Shown here: positions 7,126 through 17,800 of the stretch, piece by piece
How the letters are laid out: every line of letters starts with the position of its first letter
Numbering within the stretch: the first letter of the stretch is position 1
Made by a program: the position numbers and the translations under genes
From: ZC4RG20 sp964553875
GTDB lineage: Bacteria; Pseudomonadota; Gammaproteobacteria; Steroidobacterales; Rariloculaceae
Direction of reading: 5' to 3'
DNA length: 30,110 bases
Assembly: GCA_964553875.1 (NCBI GenBank)
Contig: CAZKNH010000039.1
Location: 1-30,110, forward strand
The notes under the pieces: model-generated
The model's input: the letters and a program-made list of their open reading frames with translations, nothing else
Database searches by the model: none
What the model was told of the DNA's origin: nothing

Positions 7126-8457
7126 ATGTCCTGGCGTAACCGTGTCGTCTGGTCGGAAGGCCTCTTTCTGCGGCCGCACCACTTCCAGCAGCAGCTCCGC
7201 TACGTCGAAAGCTTCGTCGAAGGGCGCTGTTTGCCCCTGCGCACTCACGGCTGGGGCGTCTCCGAGCTCAGGCTCGATCACGACCTGCTCCGGATCGGCA
7301 AGATCGGAGTGAGCTCGGCCCGCGGGATCTTTCCGGACGGCACGCCGTTCAACATCCCGGAAGACGATCCGCCGCCGACGCCGCTCGAGATCGACGAGAA
7401 CGTGCGCGAGTCGCGCGTCTATCTCGCCGTGCCGGTGAGGCGGCAGAGCGCGAGGGAAATCGGCAACGGCGCGGACGACGAGCTGACCCGCTACACCGAG
7501 CGCGAGGTCGAGGTCGCGGACGTTTGCACGCCGGGCATGGCGAGCGCGCAGGTGACCGTCGGCGCGCTGCGGACGAAGCTGCTTCTGGAGAGCAGCGAGC
7601 GCGACGAGTACGCGTGCATTCCGATCGCGCAGGTGCTCGAGCAACAGTCGGACCGGCACGTGCTATTGCGCGACGAGCACATCCCGACGGTGACGAACTA
7701 TCGGGCCGCGCCGCGGCTCGCAGGTTTCGTCGTCGAGCTCCAGGGCCTGCTGCGAGCGCGGGGCGAGTTGCTCGCGGGCCGGGTCTCGGATGCCGGCCGC
7801 GGCGCGGCCGAGATCGCCGATTTCCTGCTCCTCCAGGTCGTGAACCGCTACGAGCCGCTCGTCGCGCACATCACGCAGCTCGACGGGCTGCATCCCGAGG
7901 AGCTCTATCGCGTGCTCGTGATGATGGCCGGCGAGCTTGCGACGCTGACGAGCCAGAGCCGGCGGCCTCGCGAGTTTCCCGCGTATCGCCATCACGACTT
8001 GACCGCGACGTTCGAGCCGGTCCTGGCCGCGGTGCGCGAGGCGTTCGCGACCCTGCCGAGGGAGACGGCGACGCCGCTGCCGCTCAAGGAGCGGCGCTTC
8101 GGTATCCGCGTCGCGCAGATCCCCGACCGCACGCTGCTGCAGCACGCGGCGTTCGTTCTCGCGGTTCGCGCGGACATGCCCGTGCAGGAGCTCTTGAGGC
8201 GTTTCCCGGCGACCGTGAAGATCGGCTCGGTCGAGCGCATTCGCGAGCTCGTCAATCTTTCGTTGCCGGGCATCATGCTGCGGCCCTTGCCGGTTGCGCC
8301 GCGCCAGATTCCTTATCACGCGGGGTTCGCCTATTTCGAGCTCGAGCGCGCGAGCCCGCACTGGAGCGAGCTCGAGACGTCAGGCGGCATCGCGATCCAC
8401 GTCGGCGCGCCGTTCCCGGGCCTCGTGCTCGAGTTTTGGGCAATCAGAGGGCAGTGA
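7126..8457 (+). CDS. tssK: TssK: T6SS baseplate subunit linking to the membrane complex
   Basis: A 443-residue cytosolic protein with the diagnostic TssK N-terminus (VVWSEGLFLRPHHFQQQLRY), a normal TssK length, and family-like middle and C-terminal segments (LLLQVVNRYEPLVAHI near the middle, LPGIMLRPLPVAPRQIPYH and YFELERASPHW near the end). TssK trimers connect the baseplate wedges to the cytoplasmic parts of TssL and TssM. The ATG at 7126 has GAGG at 7116-7119. It sits between tssJ and tssL as in most T6SS loci, and its stop is one base before the tssL start, which implies coupled translation. Confidence 0.95.
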   Translation: MSWRNRVVWSEGLFLRPHHFQQQLRYVESFVEGRCLPLRTHGWGVSELRLDHDLLRIGKIGVSSARGIFPDGTPFNIPEDDPPPTPLEIDENVRESRVYLAVPVRRQSAREIGNGADDELTRYTEREVEVADVCTPGMASAQVTVGALRTKLLLESSERDEYACIPIAQVLEQQSDRHVLLRDEHIPTVTNYRAAPRLAGFVVELQGLLRARGELLAGRVSDAGRGAAEIADFLLLQVVNRYEPLVAHITQLDGLHPEELYRVLVMMAGELATLTSQSRRPREFPAYRHHDLTATFEPVLAAVREAFATLPRETATPLPLKERRFGIRVAQIPDRTLLQHAAFVLAVRADMPVQELLRRFPATVKIGSVERIRELVNLSLPGIMLRPLPVAPRQIPYHAGFAYFELERASPHWSELETSGGIAIHVGAPFPGLVLEFWAIRGQ

Positions 8458-8458
8458 C

Positions 8459-9916
8459 GTGAGCGGCGACGATCCGTTTTTCGGGGGCGATGCCGATCGC
8501 ACGATTCTGCGACCGCGTCCCACGGGCCGCAGGCCGGCGCCGCGGCAGGCGGCACCGCAGCCCGCTTCCCCGAGCCCGTTCGAGGCGGATCGGGGGACCG
8601 CCTGGCAGGGCGCTCCGGACTGGCCTGCGGGGTCGGCCTACACCGCGGCGCGTGACGGCGCGGCGTTTGCGGGCGTCGGCGCGGGCGAGCCGTACGGCGC
8701 ACGCGCGTCGGCGGGTGCGGAGGCGCCCGCCGCCGCAATCGGCCGCCTGCCGGGCGGCCTCAACCCGATCACGAGCGCGGCGACGACGCTGATCGCGCTG
8801 ATCGCGCAGCTTCGCGAGAGCGCGAGCCATCCGGACCCGCAGCGTCTCTTTTCGCACGTCTGCCAGGAGCTGAAGGAGTTCGAGGCGCGGGCGCGCGGGT
8901 CGGGCGAGCCGCCGGATCACGTGCTCGCGGCCCGTTACCTGCTCTGCACTGCGCTCGATGAGACGGTGCTCAACACGCCCTGGGGCAGCCAGAGCGCCTG
9001 GGCCGAGCAGACGCTGCTCAGCACGTTCCACAACGAGACGTGGGGCGGCGAGAAGTTCTTCCAGCTCCTCGACCGGCTCGTCCAGGACCCGGCACGTAAC
9101 CTTCATCTGCTCGAGCTGATGTACTTGCTGCTCGCGCTCGGGTTCGAAGGAAAGTACCGGATCCGGGAACGCGGGCACGCAGAGCTCGAGCGGATCGAGG
9201 CCGGTCTCTACCAAACGATTCGGATGCAACGCGGCGACTTCGAGCGCAGTCTGTCGCCGCGCTGGCGGGGCGTCGCGAACCCGCGCTCGCGTCTCGCGCG
9301 ATACGTGCCGCTCTGGGTCGTCGGCGCAGTCGCCGCAGGCGTCCTCGTCGTCGCATACGCCGGATTCCTGACCGCGACGAGCCGCGCGGCGGAGCCCGCG
9401 ATGCGCGAGATTTCGCTGCTCGGTCGCAGGGCGGGCATCGCGCCGGTTGCCGCGCCTGTCGAGACCGTCGCTCCGCGGGCGGACCTGCGGCCTTATCTCG
9501 CGCGGGAGCTCGCGGACGGGCTCTTGGAGATCAGGGACACGGCCGACGGGCAAATCGTGCGGCTCGGCGGCGACGGCCTCTTCTCGTCCGGACGCGCCGA
9601 GGTGCAGGCCGAGAGAGTGCCGTTGCTGCTCGCGATCGCGGATGCGCTGAACGCGGTGCCGGGCAATGTCGTCGTGACCGGACACACGGACAACGTGCCG
9701 ATGTCCGCGTTCGCCCGCTACAAGTCGAACTGGGACCTTTCGCAGGCGCGCGCCGAAGCCGTCGCGCAAATTCTCCGCACGCGCGTCGCCTCGTCGAGGC
9801 TCGTCGTGGAAGGTGTTGCGGACACGCAGCCGCTCGCGCCGAACGACACCGCGGAGGGGCGGTCCCGCAATCGCAGAGTCGAGATTCTGCTGGTACCGCC
9901 TGTGGGACGGCAATGA
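8459..9916 (+). CDS. tssL: TssL with C-terminal OmpA-like peptidoglycan-binding domain
   Basis: A 485-residue inner-membrane protein. The N-terminus has the TssL signature DPFFGGDADRTILRPRP, then a Pro/Ala-rich linker, then the DotU domain (about residues 100-280; LNPITSAATTLIALI, ARYLLCTALDETVLNTPWG, and FHNETWGGEKFF). One transmembrane helix follows at about 284-304. Residues about 365-482 form an OmpA-like periplasmic domain with VVTGHTDNVP (around 405-414), NWDLSQARA and SRNRRVEILL, expected to bind peptidoglycan and anchor the complex. GTG at 8459 is chosen because it begins just before the conserved N-terminal motif and one base after tssK. The open frame upstream overlaps tssK in another phase. 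Confidence 0.95.
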   Translation: MSGDDPFFGGDADRTILRPRPTGRRPAPRQAAPQPASPSPFEADRGTAWQGAPDWPAGSAYTAARDGAAFAGVGAGEPYGARASAGAEAPAAAIGRLPGGLNPITSAATTLIALIAQLRESASHPDPQRLFSHVCQELKEFEARARGSGEPPDHVLAARYLLCTALDETVLNTPWGSQSAWAEQTLLSTFHNETWGGEKFFQLLDRLVQDPARNLHLLELMYLLLALGFEGKYRIRERGHAELERIEAGLYQTIRMQRGDFERSLSPRWRGVANPRSRLARYVPLWVVGAVAAGVLVVAYAGFLTATSRAAEPAMREISLLGRRAGIAPVAAPVETVAPRADLRPYLARELADGLLEIRDTADGQIVRLGGDGLFSSGRAEVQAERVPLLLAIADALNAVPGNVVVTGHTDNVPMSAFARYKSNWDLSQARAEAVAQILRTRVASSRLVVEGVADTQPLAPNDTAEGRSRNRRVEILLVPPVGRQ

Positions 9917-12900
9917 AGGCAATCCTTTCGCTTCTGACGAACCGTTGGCTGCTGTCGTCGCTCGGGCTCGCCGCGCTTTCGGGCGCGATCTGGCTCGTCG
10001 GTCCCGAGCTCAGGCTGTTCGGTATGGCGCCGCTCGAGTCGGCGAGCGCGCGGCTGATCGCGATCCTCACGGCGATCCTGCTCTGGGTCGTGAACCAGCT
10101 GCGCAAGGTGCTGCGCGCGAGCAAGGCGAACAAGGGCATGGTCGAGGGGCTGATCGACGCCGAGGCCGCAGCGGCACCCGACCGCTCGACCGAAGAGGTC
10201 GAAGCCTTGAAGCGCCGCTTCGAGGAAGCGGTGGCGGTTCTGCGCAAGGCGAAGGGTAAGTCCGGCCGACTCAGCCTTTACGACCTGCCGTGGTACATCA
10301 TCATCGGCCCGCCGGGCTCGGGAAAAACGACGGCGCTCGTCAACTCCGGGCTCGAGTTCCCGCTCGCCGAGCGGTTCGGCCGTGAAGCGCTCGGCGGCAT
10401 CGGCGGAACGCGCAACTGCGACTGGTGGTTCACGGACCAGGCGATTCTGCTCGACACGGCCGGGCGGTACACGCTGCAGGACAGCGACGCGAACGTCGAT
10501 CGCGCGGCGTGGGAAGGTTTCCTCGGGCTCTTGAAGAAGTACCGCCGCCGTCGGCCGATCAACGGCGTGATCGTAGCGATCAGCTTGCTCGACCTGATGG
10601 TCTCGAGCGAGTCCGAGCGTCTTGCCCACGCGCATGCGATCCGCAGCCGCATCCAGGAGCTCGATCGTTATTTCCAGATCCGGTTCCCGGTCTACGTGCT
10701 GCTGACGAAGTGCGACCTCGTCGCCGGATTCATCGAGTTCTTCGACGATCTCGCACGGCACGAGCGCGAGCAGGTCTGGGGCGTGACGTTCCCGATCGAG
10801 CTGAGCGAATCCACCGAGGGTGCGGCAGGCAACTTCGGCGCGGAGCTCGACGCCTTGCTCGAGCGGCTGAACGCGCGGCTCCTTTGGAGGCTGAGCCAGG
10901 AGCAGGATCCGCGCAGACGTGCGGCCATCTACGGATTCCCGAGCCAGATCGCGTCGCTCAAGCACACGCTCGAGAGCTTCCTCGGAAATGTGTTTCGCGG
11001 CAGCCGCTTCGAGCAGGCGCCGTTGCTGCGCGGCGTCTACTTCACGAGCGGCACACAGGAAGGCACGCCGATCGATCGGCTGATGGGCGCCGTGGCACGC
11101 AGCTTCGGCCTCGATCCGCACGCTCTCGCGGCGCTGGGCGGCCGCGGTCGAAGCTACTTCATCAAGTCCGTGCTGACCGACATCGTCTTCGGGGAGTCGG
11201 AGCTCGCCGGAACGAACCGACGCCTCGAGACGCAGCGCGCGTGGCTGCAACGGGCCGCTTATGCCGGAAGCGCGGCGCTCGTCGTCGCGGCGATCTTCGG
11301 CTGGTCGGTGAGCTTCATGCGGAACAGCGCGCTGATCGAGCGAGTCGAGGCGAGCGCGGCCGAGGCCGCCGCGGCGATCCAGTCGGTGCCCGATCGACCG
11401 GACGATCTGCTCGCGGTGCTGCCCGCGCTCGACGCGGTCCGGTCGATAGCTGATGCGTACGCCGAAGGCGGCGGGCTTTTCGCCGGGCTCGGGCTGAGCC
11501 AGGGCAAGAAGCTCGCGCGACAGGTCGATCTCGCTTACCGCCGTGCGTTGACCGAGATGTTGCTGCCGCGTTTGACCGCGCGTCTCGAGCAACAGCTTCG
11601 CGCGATCGGCTCTCCGCCCGAGCTTCAGTACGAGATCCTGAAGGTCTACCTGATGCTCGACTCGCCCGAGCACTACAACGCGGATGAGGTCATCGGCTGG
11701 TTCGATTTCGACCTGCGAAGCGCACTGACGCACGCCGGGGCCGCCGAGCGCGACCGCTTGCTTGCCCACGTCGCGGCGCTCTTCGACGAGCGGCCGGCCC
11801 CGTTGCCGGTACCGCTCGACCAGGCGCTGATCGAGCAGACGCAGCGGATCGTCGCGCGTATTCCGCCGGAAGAGCGGCTGTACAACCGCCTCAAGCGGGG
11901 CGCGTCCCGTGCCGGGCTCGACCCCTTCACCGTCGTTCGCGCGGCCGGAACGAGGTCGCGGGTCGTCTTCGCGCGTCGCAGCGGTGCCGGGCTCGACGAA
12001 GGGATCGACGGGCTCTTCACCCGCGACGGCTACCGGCGTTTTTTCCTCACGGAGAGCGGTGCGAGGGTCAACGAGCTGATCGACGAGAGCTGGATCCTCG
12101 GCTCGTACGCGCCGCCGGACCTCAACTCCGCCGAGCTCATGGAGCGGGTAAGGCGCCTCTATCTCGACGAGTTCGTCCGCGAGTACGATGCGCTGCTCGC
12201 CGATCTTCGGCTCGCGCCGTTCACGACGGCGGAAGAGGCGAGCAGCGTGCTGAAAGAGCTCTCCGATCCCGTGTCGTCTCCGTTGTTGCTGCTGTTGCGC
12301 GGCATCGCGGCAGAGCTCGAGCTCGAAACCGGCGCGAGCCAGGGCACGGCGATCACCCGACGTACGGAAGCCGTTCGCAGGGAGCTGACCGAGCTCTTCG
12401 GCGGCGGCGAGGCGCCAGCTGCGCCGAGCGCCGAGAGCATGCTCGAGCAGCGCCTCGGCTGGGTGCGTGCGATGGTCGGCGCGGAAGACCCGGGCACCGC
12501 GGCGATCGGCGCCGTCCGCGCCTTGTTCGACGAGCTTTATCAGTTCATGACGCTCGTCATGGCGGAGCGCGGCCCCCGCGGCGACGTGCCGCCGAACGTC
12601 GAACGGCAGTTCCGCGTCGTCGTGCAGAAGATCATCACCGAGGCGAACCGCCAGCCGCCGCTCATCGCCGCGCTGATGCGGGACGCGGCCGAGCGCTCGC
12701 AGACGTTGGTCTTCAGCGGCGTCCGGGCGCACCTCAACGCGGAATGGCGGAGCGAGGCGTACGAGTTCTGCCGCCAGGCGATCGCGGGCCGCTACCCGAT
12801 CGATCCGACGAGCGCGCAGGAAATCCGGCTCGCCGACTTCGCGCGCTTCTTCGGGCCCGGCGGCCTCGTCGACTCGTTCTTTCAGCAGTACCTCGACGAG

Positions 12901-13431
12901 TTCGTCGACAGGTCGCGAAGCCAATGGAGCCTGCGCTCGTCGGCGACCGTTCCCGTGCAGATCTCCGCCGACGCGCTCGCGCAGTTCCAGCGCGCCGCCG
13001 CGATACGGGAAGCGTTCTTCCGCGCGGGCGCGACCATGCCGCAGGTGACGTTCGAGCTCAGGCCCGTCCGCATGGACGACTCGATCGATCAGTTCACGCT
13101 CGAGGTAGCCGGGAAGCGGATCACGTACAGCTTCGGGCCGCTCGTCACCGAGCACGTCGAGTGGCCGGGCCCCGATCCGAACGCAGAGGTGCGGATCGAG
13201 ATGACGCCGATGTCGGCCGACGGGAGCTCGATGCTGCGCGAGCAAGGGGCGTGGGCGTGGTTCCGCGTGCTCGGCCGTGCCGATGTCCGTCCGTCGGATC
13301 GACCCGAGACGTATCTCGTCGAGTTTCGCCTCGGTCAGCGGTCGGCGCTTTACGAGCTGGTCGCGCAGAGCTCCCGGAACCCGTTTCGCCTTCCCGAGCT
13401 CACCCAGTTCCGGTGCCCGGAGTCGCTCTAG
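9913..13431 (+). CDS. tssM: TssM (IcmF): inner-membrane core of the T6SS membrane complex
   Basis: A 1172-residue IcmF protein of normal length. Two N-terminal transmembrane helices (about residues 13-30 and 47-61) flank nothing but a short turn; the cytoplasmic domain follows with an intact Walker A motif (GPPGSGKTT, 132-140) and a DTAGRY motif (181-186). A third helix at about 449-469 leads to the large periplasmic region, which carries family-typical segments (DPRRRAAIYGFPSQIASL precedes the helix; RFFGPGGLVDSFFQQYLDEF and the closing IcmF C-terminal region VTFELRPVRMD after it). The periplasmic C-terminus should contact TssJ. ATG overlaps the tssL stop by four bases. The intact Walker A suggests nucleotide binding is retained, which is not true of all TssM proteins. 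Confidence 0.96.
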   Translation: MKAILSLLTNRWLLSSLGLAALSGAIWLVGPELRLFGMAPLESASARLIAILTAILLWVVNQLRKVLRASKANKGMVEGLIDAEAAAAPDRSTEEVEALKRRFEEAVAVLRKAKGKSGRLSLYDLPWYIIIGPPGSGKTTALVNSGLEFPLAERFGREALGGIGGTRNCDWWFTDQAILLDTAGRYTLQDSDANVDRAAWEGFLGLLKKYRRRRPINGVIVAISLLDLMVSSESERLAHAHAIRSRIQELDRYFQIRFPVYVLLTKCDLVAGFIEFFDDLARHEREQVWGVTFPIELSESTEGAAGNFGAELDALLERLNARLLWRLSQEQDPRRRAAIYGFPSQIASLKHTLESFLGNVFRGSRFEQAPLLRGVYFTSGTQEGTPIDRLMGAVARSFGLDPHALAALGGRGRSYFIKSVLTDIVFGESELAGTNRRLETQRAWLQRAAYAGSAALVVAAIFGWSVSFMRNSALIERVEASAAEAAAAIQSVPDRPDDLLAVLPALDAVRSIADAYAEGGGLFAGLGLSQGKKLARQVDLAYRRALTEMLLPRLTARLEQQLRAIGSPPELQYEILKVYLMLDSPEHYNADEVIGWFDFDLRSALTHAGAAERDRLLAHVAALFDERPAPLPVPLDQALIEQTQRIVARIPPEERLYNRLKRGASRAGLDPFTVVRAAGTRSRVVFARRSGAGLDEGIDGLFTRDGYRRFFLTESGARVNELIDESWILGSYAPPDLNSAELMERVRRLYLDEFVREYDALLADLRLAPFTTAEEASSVLKELSDPVSSPLLLLLRGIAAELELETGASQGTAITRRTEAVRRELTELFGGGEAPAAPSAESMLEQRLGWVRAMVGAEDPGTAAIGAVRALFDELYQFMTLVMAERGPRGDVPPNVERQFRVVVQKIITEANRQPPLIAALMRDAAERSQTLVFSGVRAHLNAEWRSEAYEFCRQAIAGRYPIDPTSAQEIRLADFARFFGPGGLVDSFFQQYLDEFVDRSRSQWSLRSSATVPVQISADALAQFQRAAAIREAFFRAGATMPQVTFELRPVRMDDSIDQFTLEVAGKRITYSFGPLVTEHVEWPGPDPNAEVRIEMTPMSADGSSMLREQGAWAWFRVLGRADVRPSDRPETYLVEFRLGQRSALYELVAQSSRNPFRLPELTQFRCPESL

Positions 13432-13433
13432 GC

Positions 13434-14144
13434 ATGACGGGCTTTTTCGGCAAGATCCCGAGCCACGGCGACTTCGTCACGCGCGAGCTGCCCCGCGACT
13501 TCCTCGATCCGTGGGACATGTGGCTCCAGCACTGCATGGCCGAGAGCAAGGCGCTGCTCGGCGAGCGCTGGCTCGACGCTTATCTGACGAGCCCGATCTG
13601 GCGGTTCGGCCTCGTGCCGGGGCTGTGCGGTCCGCACGCATGGGCGGGAATTCTGATGCCGAGCGTCGACCGCGTCGGACGCTACTATCCGCTGACGATC
13701 GCGGCGCCGCTGCCCGCGGGCGCAGGGCCGCTCGAGCTGCCGGGGGACGCCGACCGGTGGTTCGACGACGTCGAATCGTTAGCGCTTCGCGCGCTCGACG
13801 ACGACGGCTTCGATGCGGATCGGCTCTGGGCGGGCACCAGCCGTTGTCCTGCGCCTGCCATGCGGACGCCGCGCGCCGAATTGTCGACCGCGGCGGGCTC
13901 GTCCTGGTCCATGGTGCTCCTCGGTCCGTCGAGCGGCGCGATCCCGCGCGCGCTCGCGCGGGCGCTGATAGAGCGCGATGTCCGGCAGTACAGCCTGTGG
14001 TGGACGATCGGCTCGGAGCGCACGTTGCCGGCGACCCTCGTCGTCGCGGGACTCCCCGACCCGAAATGCTTCGTGGACATGCTGCACGGCACGTGGAGCG
14101 AGGCCGGCCTCGCGATCGAAACGGGGTTCGCGACGGAGCTCTGA
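13434..14144 (+). CDS. tagF: TagF: T6SS post-translational repressor
   Basis: A 236-residue protein opening with the characteristic TagF N-terminus (GFFGKIPSHGDFVTRELP) and containing FGLVPGLCGPHAWAGILMPSVDRVGRYYPL, typical of the DUF2094/TagF family. In Pseudomonas TagF holds T6SS off independently of kinase signalling; in Agrobacterium the domain is fused to the PppA phosphatase. Here they are separate but adjacent genes, two bases after tssM and one before the phosphatase. ATG at 13434 is chosen for the conserved N-terminus, with GGAG at 13419-13422 upstream. The frame is open for 690 more bases upstream but only as an overlap of tssM. Confidence 0.93.
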   Translation: MTGFFGKIPSHGDFVTRELPRDFLDPWDMWLQHCMAESKALLGERWLDAYLTSPIWRFGLVPGLCGPHAWAGILMPSVDRVGRYYPLTIAAPLPAGAGPLELPGDADRWFDDVESLALRALDDDGFDADRLWAGTSRCPAPAMRTPRAELSTAAGSSWSMVLLGPSSGAIPRALARALIERDVRQYSLWWTIGSERTLPATLVVAGLPDPKCFVDMLHGTWSEAGLAIETGFATEL

Positions 14145-14145
14145 A

Positions 14146-14880
14146 ATGACCGACACCGGATTTCGATGGCGCTCCGCATCTCGTTCGGTCGTCGGAAACG
14201 TCCGCAAGCTCAACGAAGACGCGCTGCTCGACTGGTCGGCCCGCGGCCTTTGGGCGGTTGCCGACGGCATGGGCGGCCACGATGCCGGCGACGTCGCGAG
14301 CAGGACCGTCGTGGAAGCGCTCCGCGACGTCGAAGCGCACGACCGGTTCAGCCGCTTCGTCGATGACGTCGAGGACCACGTGCTCGCGGCGAACCGAAGG
14401 CTTTACGAGATGAGCGTGAGCGAGGGCAAGGTCATCGGCTGCACGTTCGCCGGGCTCCTCGCGCACGGCCGCCATTACGTTTGCGTTTGGGCGGGCGACA
14501 GCCGCGTCTATCGCCTGCGGCGAGGACGGCTCGAGCAGCTCACGCGCGACCACAGCCAGGTCGAGGAGATGCTCGAGCGCGGCGAGATCGACGAGGCGGC
14601 GGCCGAGACGCATCACTCGCAGAACGTGATCACGCGCGCGGTCGGCGCCGAGCGGGAGCTCTATCTCGACTACGTCGTCGACCGCATCGAGGACGGCGAC
14701 AAGCTGCTCGTGTGCAGCGACGGTCTGTACAAGGAGCTCACGAGCGCGGAGATCGGCGAGCGGCTCGGCGAGGGCGACTGCACCGCCGGATGCGCCGCGT
14801 TGATCGACGGCGCGCTCGCACGGGAATGCTCCGACAACGTGAGCGTGATCGTCGTGCACTTCACCGCGGCGCCAGCCTGA
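14146..14880 (+). CDS. pppA: PppA-type PP2C phosphatase of the T6SS threonine phosphorylation pathway
   Basis: A 244-residue PP2C-family serine/threonine phosphatase without membrane segments. All core metal-binding motifs are present: RKLNEDA (Asp25), VADGMGGHD (Asp40, Gly41), WAGDSRVYRLR (Asp118), LLVCSDGLYKEL (Asp192) and SDNVSVIVV (Asp230, Asn231). In known T6SS loci PppA reverses PpkA-dependent phosphorylation of Fha. ATG at 14146 is preceded by GGAG at 14135-14138 and gives the normal short N-terminus before the first motif. It lies between tagF (gap one base) and ppkA (gap ten bases), which supports the pathway role. Confidence 0.93.
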   Translation: MTDTGFRWRSASRSVVGNVRKLNEDALLDWSARGLWAVADGMGGHDAGDVASRTVVEALRDVEAHDRFSRFVDDVEDHVLAANRRLYEMSVSEGKVIGCTFAGLLAHGRHYVCVWAGDSRVYRLRRGRLEQLTRDHSQVEEMLERGEIDEAAAETHHSQNVITRAVGAERELYLDYVVDRIEDGDKLLVCSDGLYKELTSAEIGERLGEGDCTAGCAALIDGALARECSDNVSVIVVHFTAAPA

Positions 14881-14890
14881 GTATCCGACG

Positions 14891-17800
14891 ATGGGCGAGT
14901 TCGAGGCGAAGCTCTCGGCGTTCCTTGCAGGAGAGGCGGAGTTCGCGGAGCTCGAGTCGGCGCTCGTCCGCGCGCTCGGCGAAGACCCGAGCATCGCACC
15001 CGCGGCGTTTGCCGCGGTGGATCGGCTGTATCGCGCCGGTCGGCTGCCGCTGCAGCTCTACTCGGTGCTGAAGAAGCACATCGCGCAGCGCGCTTCGGAC
15101 CGAGCACCGAGCACGACCGGGAGCCGCGGCGGTGCGGCGCAGAGCGGACCTCGACGGCGCGAGCCGCCGGGAGGCGCATCCGCCGATCCGACGGGCGCGT
15201 CTCGAACGTCCGGCCATCCGACGGGCATGTCTTCAGCGGCCGCCGAGTCGGGGAGCGATCACACGATCGTTCGGTTGAAGCCGACGCACGGGACGGACCC
15301 GAGCAGGCACGCGGCTGCACCGACGGGGCGCGCACCGCACGACGCTCGACAGACCGCGGGGCAGCCCGGACCGCCGCCCGGGGATCTTTCGCTCGGCACG
15401 TCGGGGCGCACCGGGTCGAGCACGAGCGCATCGAGCTGGACCGATTTCCGCGAGACGGGCGGACCGCCTCCCTCGATGGAGCGCGGCTCCGTCCTGAAGG
15501 GCAGGTTCGTCCTCGAGAACGTGCTCGGCCGCGGGGGCATGGGCGTCGTGTTCAAGGCGCGGGACCTTCGTAAGGAGGAAGCGCAGGACCGCAACCCTTA
15601 CGTCGCGGTCAAGATCCTGAACGACGAGTTTCGCCGTCACCCCGAGTCGCTGAAGGCCCTTCAGCGGGAGACTCGCAAGACGCAGGATCTCGCCCATCCG
15701 AACATCGTCAACGTATTCGACTTCGACCGCGACGGCGCCATTGTCTTCATGACGATGGAGTACCTCGAGGGCGAGTCGCTCGATCGCATCATCAGGGCGC
15801 CTCATTTCGCGGGCTACTCGCTGAAAGAGGCCTTGCCGATCATCGAAGGTCTCGTGAACGCGCTCGGCTACGCGCACCGTAAGGGCATCGTTCACTCCGA
15901 CTTCAAACCCGGCAATTGCTTTCTGACGACCGACGGCACCGTCAAGGTCTTCGATTTCGGCATCGCGAAGGCGGTAAAGCTCAAGGACGTCGATCACGTC
16001 GAGCTGACGCGGTTCGATCCCAACTCGCTCGGTGCCCTCACGCTCGCGTATGCGAGCCTCGAGATGATCGAGGGCTCGGAGCCCGATCCGCGGGACGATG
16101 TTTACGCCCTCGGGTGTGTCGTCTACGAGCTGCTTTCGGGCAAGCATCCGTTCGGCAAGAGGTCCGTCGAGGAGGCCCTGAGAAACGCGGAGGCGCGCAA
16201 CGAGAAGCTCGAGCCCGCGCGCATCAAGGGCCTGTCGAGCCGCCAGTGGCGCACCCTGCGCAAGGCGCTTGCGCTCCGCAGGGAAGACCGCTTGTCGAGC
16301 GTCGACGAGCTGCTCGAAGGCTTGAAGCAGCAGAAGCCGATCGTGCCGCTCGCCGCAGCCGCCGTGGCGATACTGGCCGTCGCGCTGATCGCCTACTTCG
16401 GCCATGCGTATTGGCAGGAACGGCAGCGGGAGAACCTGATCGCCGCGCTCGTCAGCCGCGACGAGGTCGTTGTCTCGGCGGCGCTCGAGCGGCTGCGCGA
16501 GCTCGATCCTCAGAATCGGAACGAGATTTGGACGGACGACGTCAGCACGCAGGTGCGCCAATGGTTCGTCGACGAAGTCGACGCGACCTTCAACGAGGCG
16601 GCCGGGCGCTACGACTATCCCCGAGCCGTGCGGCTGCTCGACCAGGCGGACGAGTGGTTTCCCGACTCGAACGTGCTGAATCAGCGTAGGGCGAGGCTCG
16701 AGGAACGGCGCGACAACCTGCTCAACGAGCTCGGTTTCCGCTTCAACGATGCGATCGAGAACGGCCGCCTGCTGCCTCGCGACGACGAGGACGACGTCTT
16801 CGACGTGCTCGAGATCGTCGCGCAGCTGCAGCCGGACGACAGGCTGCTCGGTGCCGGCGAGAAGCTCGCTTTCGCATATTCCGATGCGGCGGCGGCCGCG
16901 CTCGACGAGCGCACGTACGGCAGCGCGCAGCAGCTGCTGCAAACCGGCCTCACGCTGTTTCCGCAGGACGGGCGGCTGCGGAACCTGATGGACAGGCTCG
17001 ACGCGGAGCTGCTCGCCGAGCGCAACGCGCAGCGTGCGGCCGAGCTCAGCGCACGGCTCGACGCATCCGCGAACGCGGCCTCGTACGTCGAGCTCGTTGC
17101 GCTCGCGCAGGCGGCGGCGGAGCTCGCCGACTTGAGCCCCGACGAGCCCGCGCTCGCCGGTTATCGCGAGCGGCTTTTGGCGGCGCTCGACGGCGAGATG
17201 ACGTCGATGCTCGACGGACGCCGCTGGGAGGACGCGGAGCGCCTGATCGATGCCGTCTCGACCGTGCTGGCCGAGAACGTTCTGCGCGAACGCCGTTCGC
17301 GCATCGTCGCGCTGCGCGACGCCTACACCGCGGAGCTCAACGGGCTGCTCGCGAGGCTCGACGCCGCGGCAGACGAGCGGCGGCTCGAGGACGCCGTCGC
17401 CGCGTTCCGTGCGCTCGAGGCGCTACCGGCAGACGAGAGAACGCTTGCGGACGCACAGAGCGCGGTCGTGCAGACCTACCTGCTCGCGGCGCAGCAGTCG
17501 GCTAACGCGCGCCGTTTCGACGAGGCGGAGAGCATCGTGGCGCTCGCTCTCGAGTTCGCGCCTGCGTCGGAGCGTCTCGCGGAGGCGCGCCGGAGTCTGG
17601 AGGAGCAGCGTCGCCTCGCGGAGCTTCAGGACGAGCAGCAGCGTGAGCAGCAGCGCCTCGCGACAGCACGAGAGCTGCGCGAGCGGATCGATCGGTACCT
17701 CGAGCTCGAGACGCCTACGATCGAAGCGACGGAGCTCGCCATGGCCGCAGCGGAAGGCCTCGAGCTCGTCGCCGACGACGACCCGCGCGCCGGCCGGGCA

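Noticed and set aside
8294..8458. Longer N-terminus for TssL
   Set aside because: The frame is open upstream but lies wholly within tssK, and the conserved TssL N-terminal motif begins right after the GTG at 8459.
9718..13245. 1175-codon open frame on the minus strand opposite tssM
   Set aside because: The plus-strand tssM is a complete, motif-bearing IcmF protein. The antisense frame is Arg/Glu/Asp/Leu-rich with no recognisable domain, as expected from high-GC third positions opposite a long gene.
12744..13433. N-terminal extension of TagF
   Set aside because: The open frame upstream overlaps the conserved end of tssM and is Arg-rich shadow sequence; TagF proteins start at the MTGFFGKIP segment.
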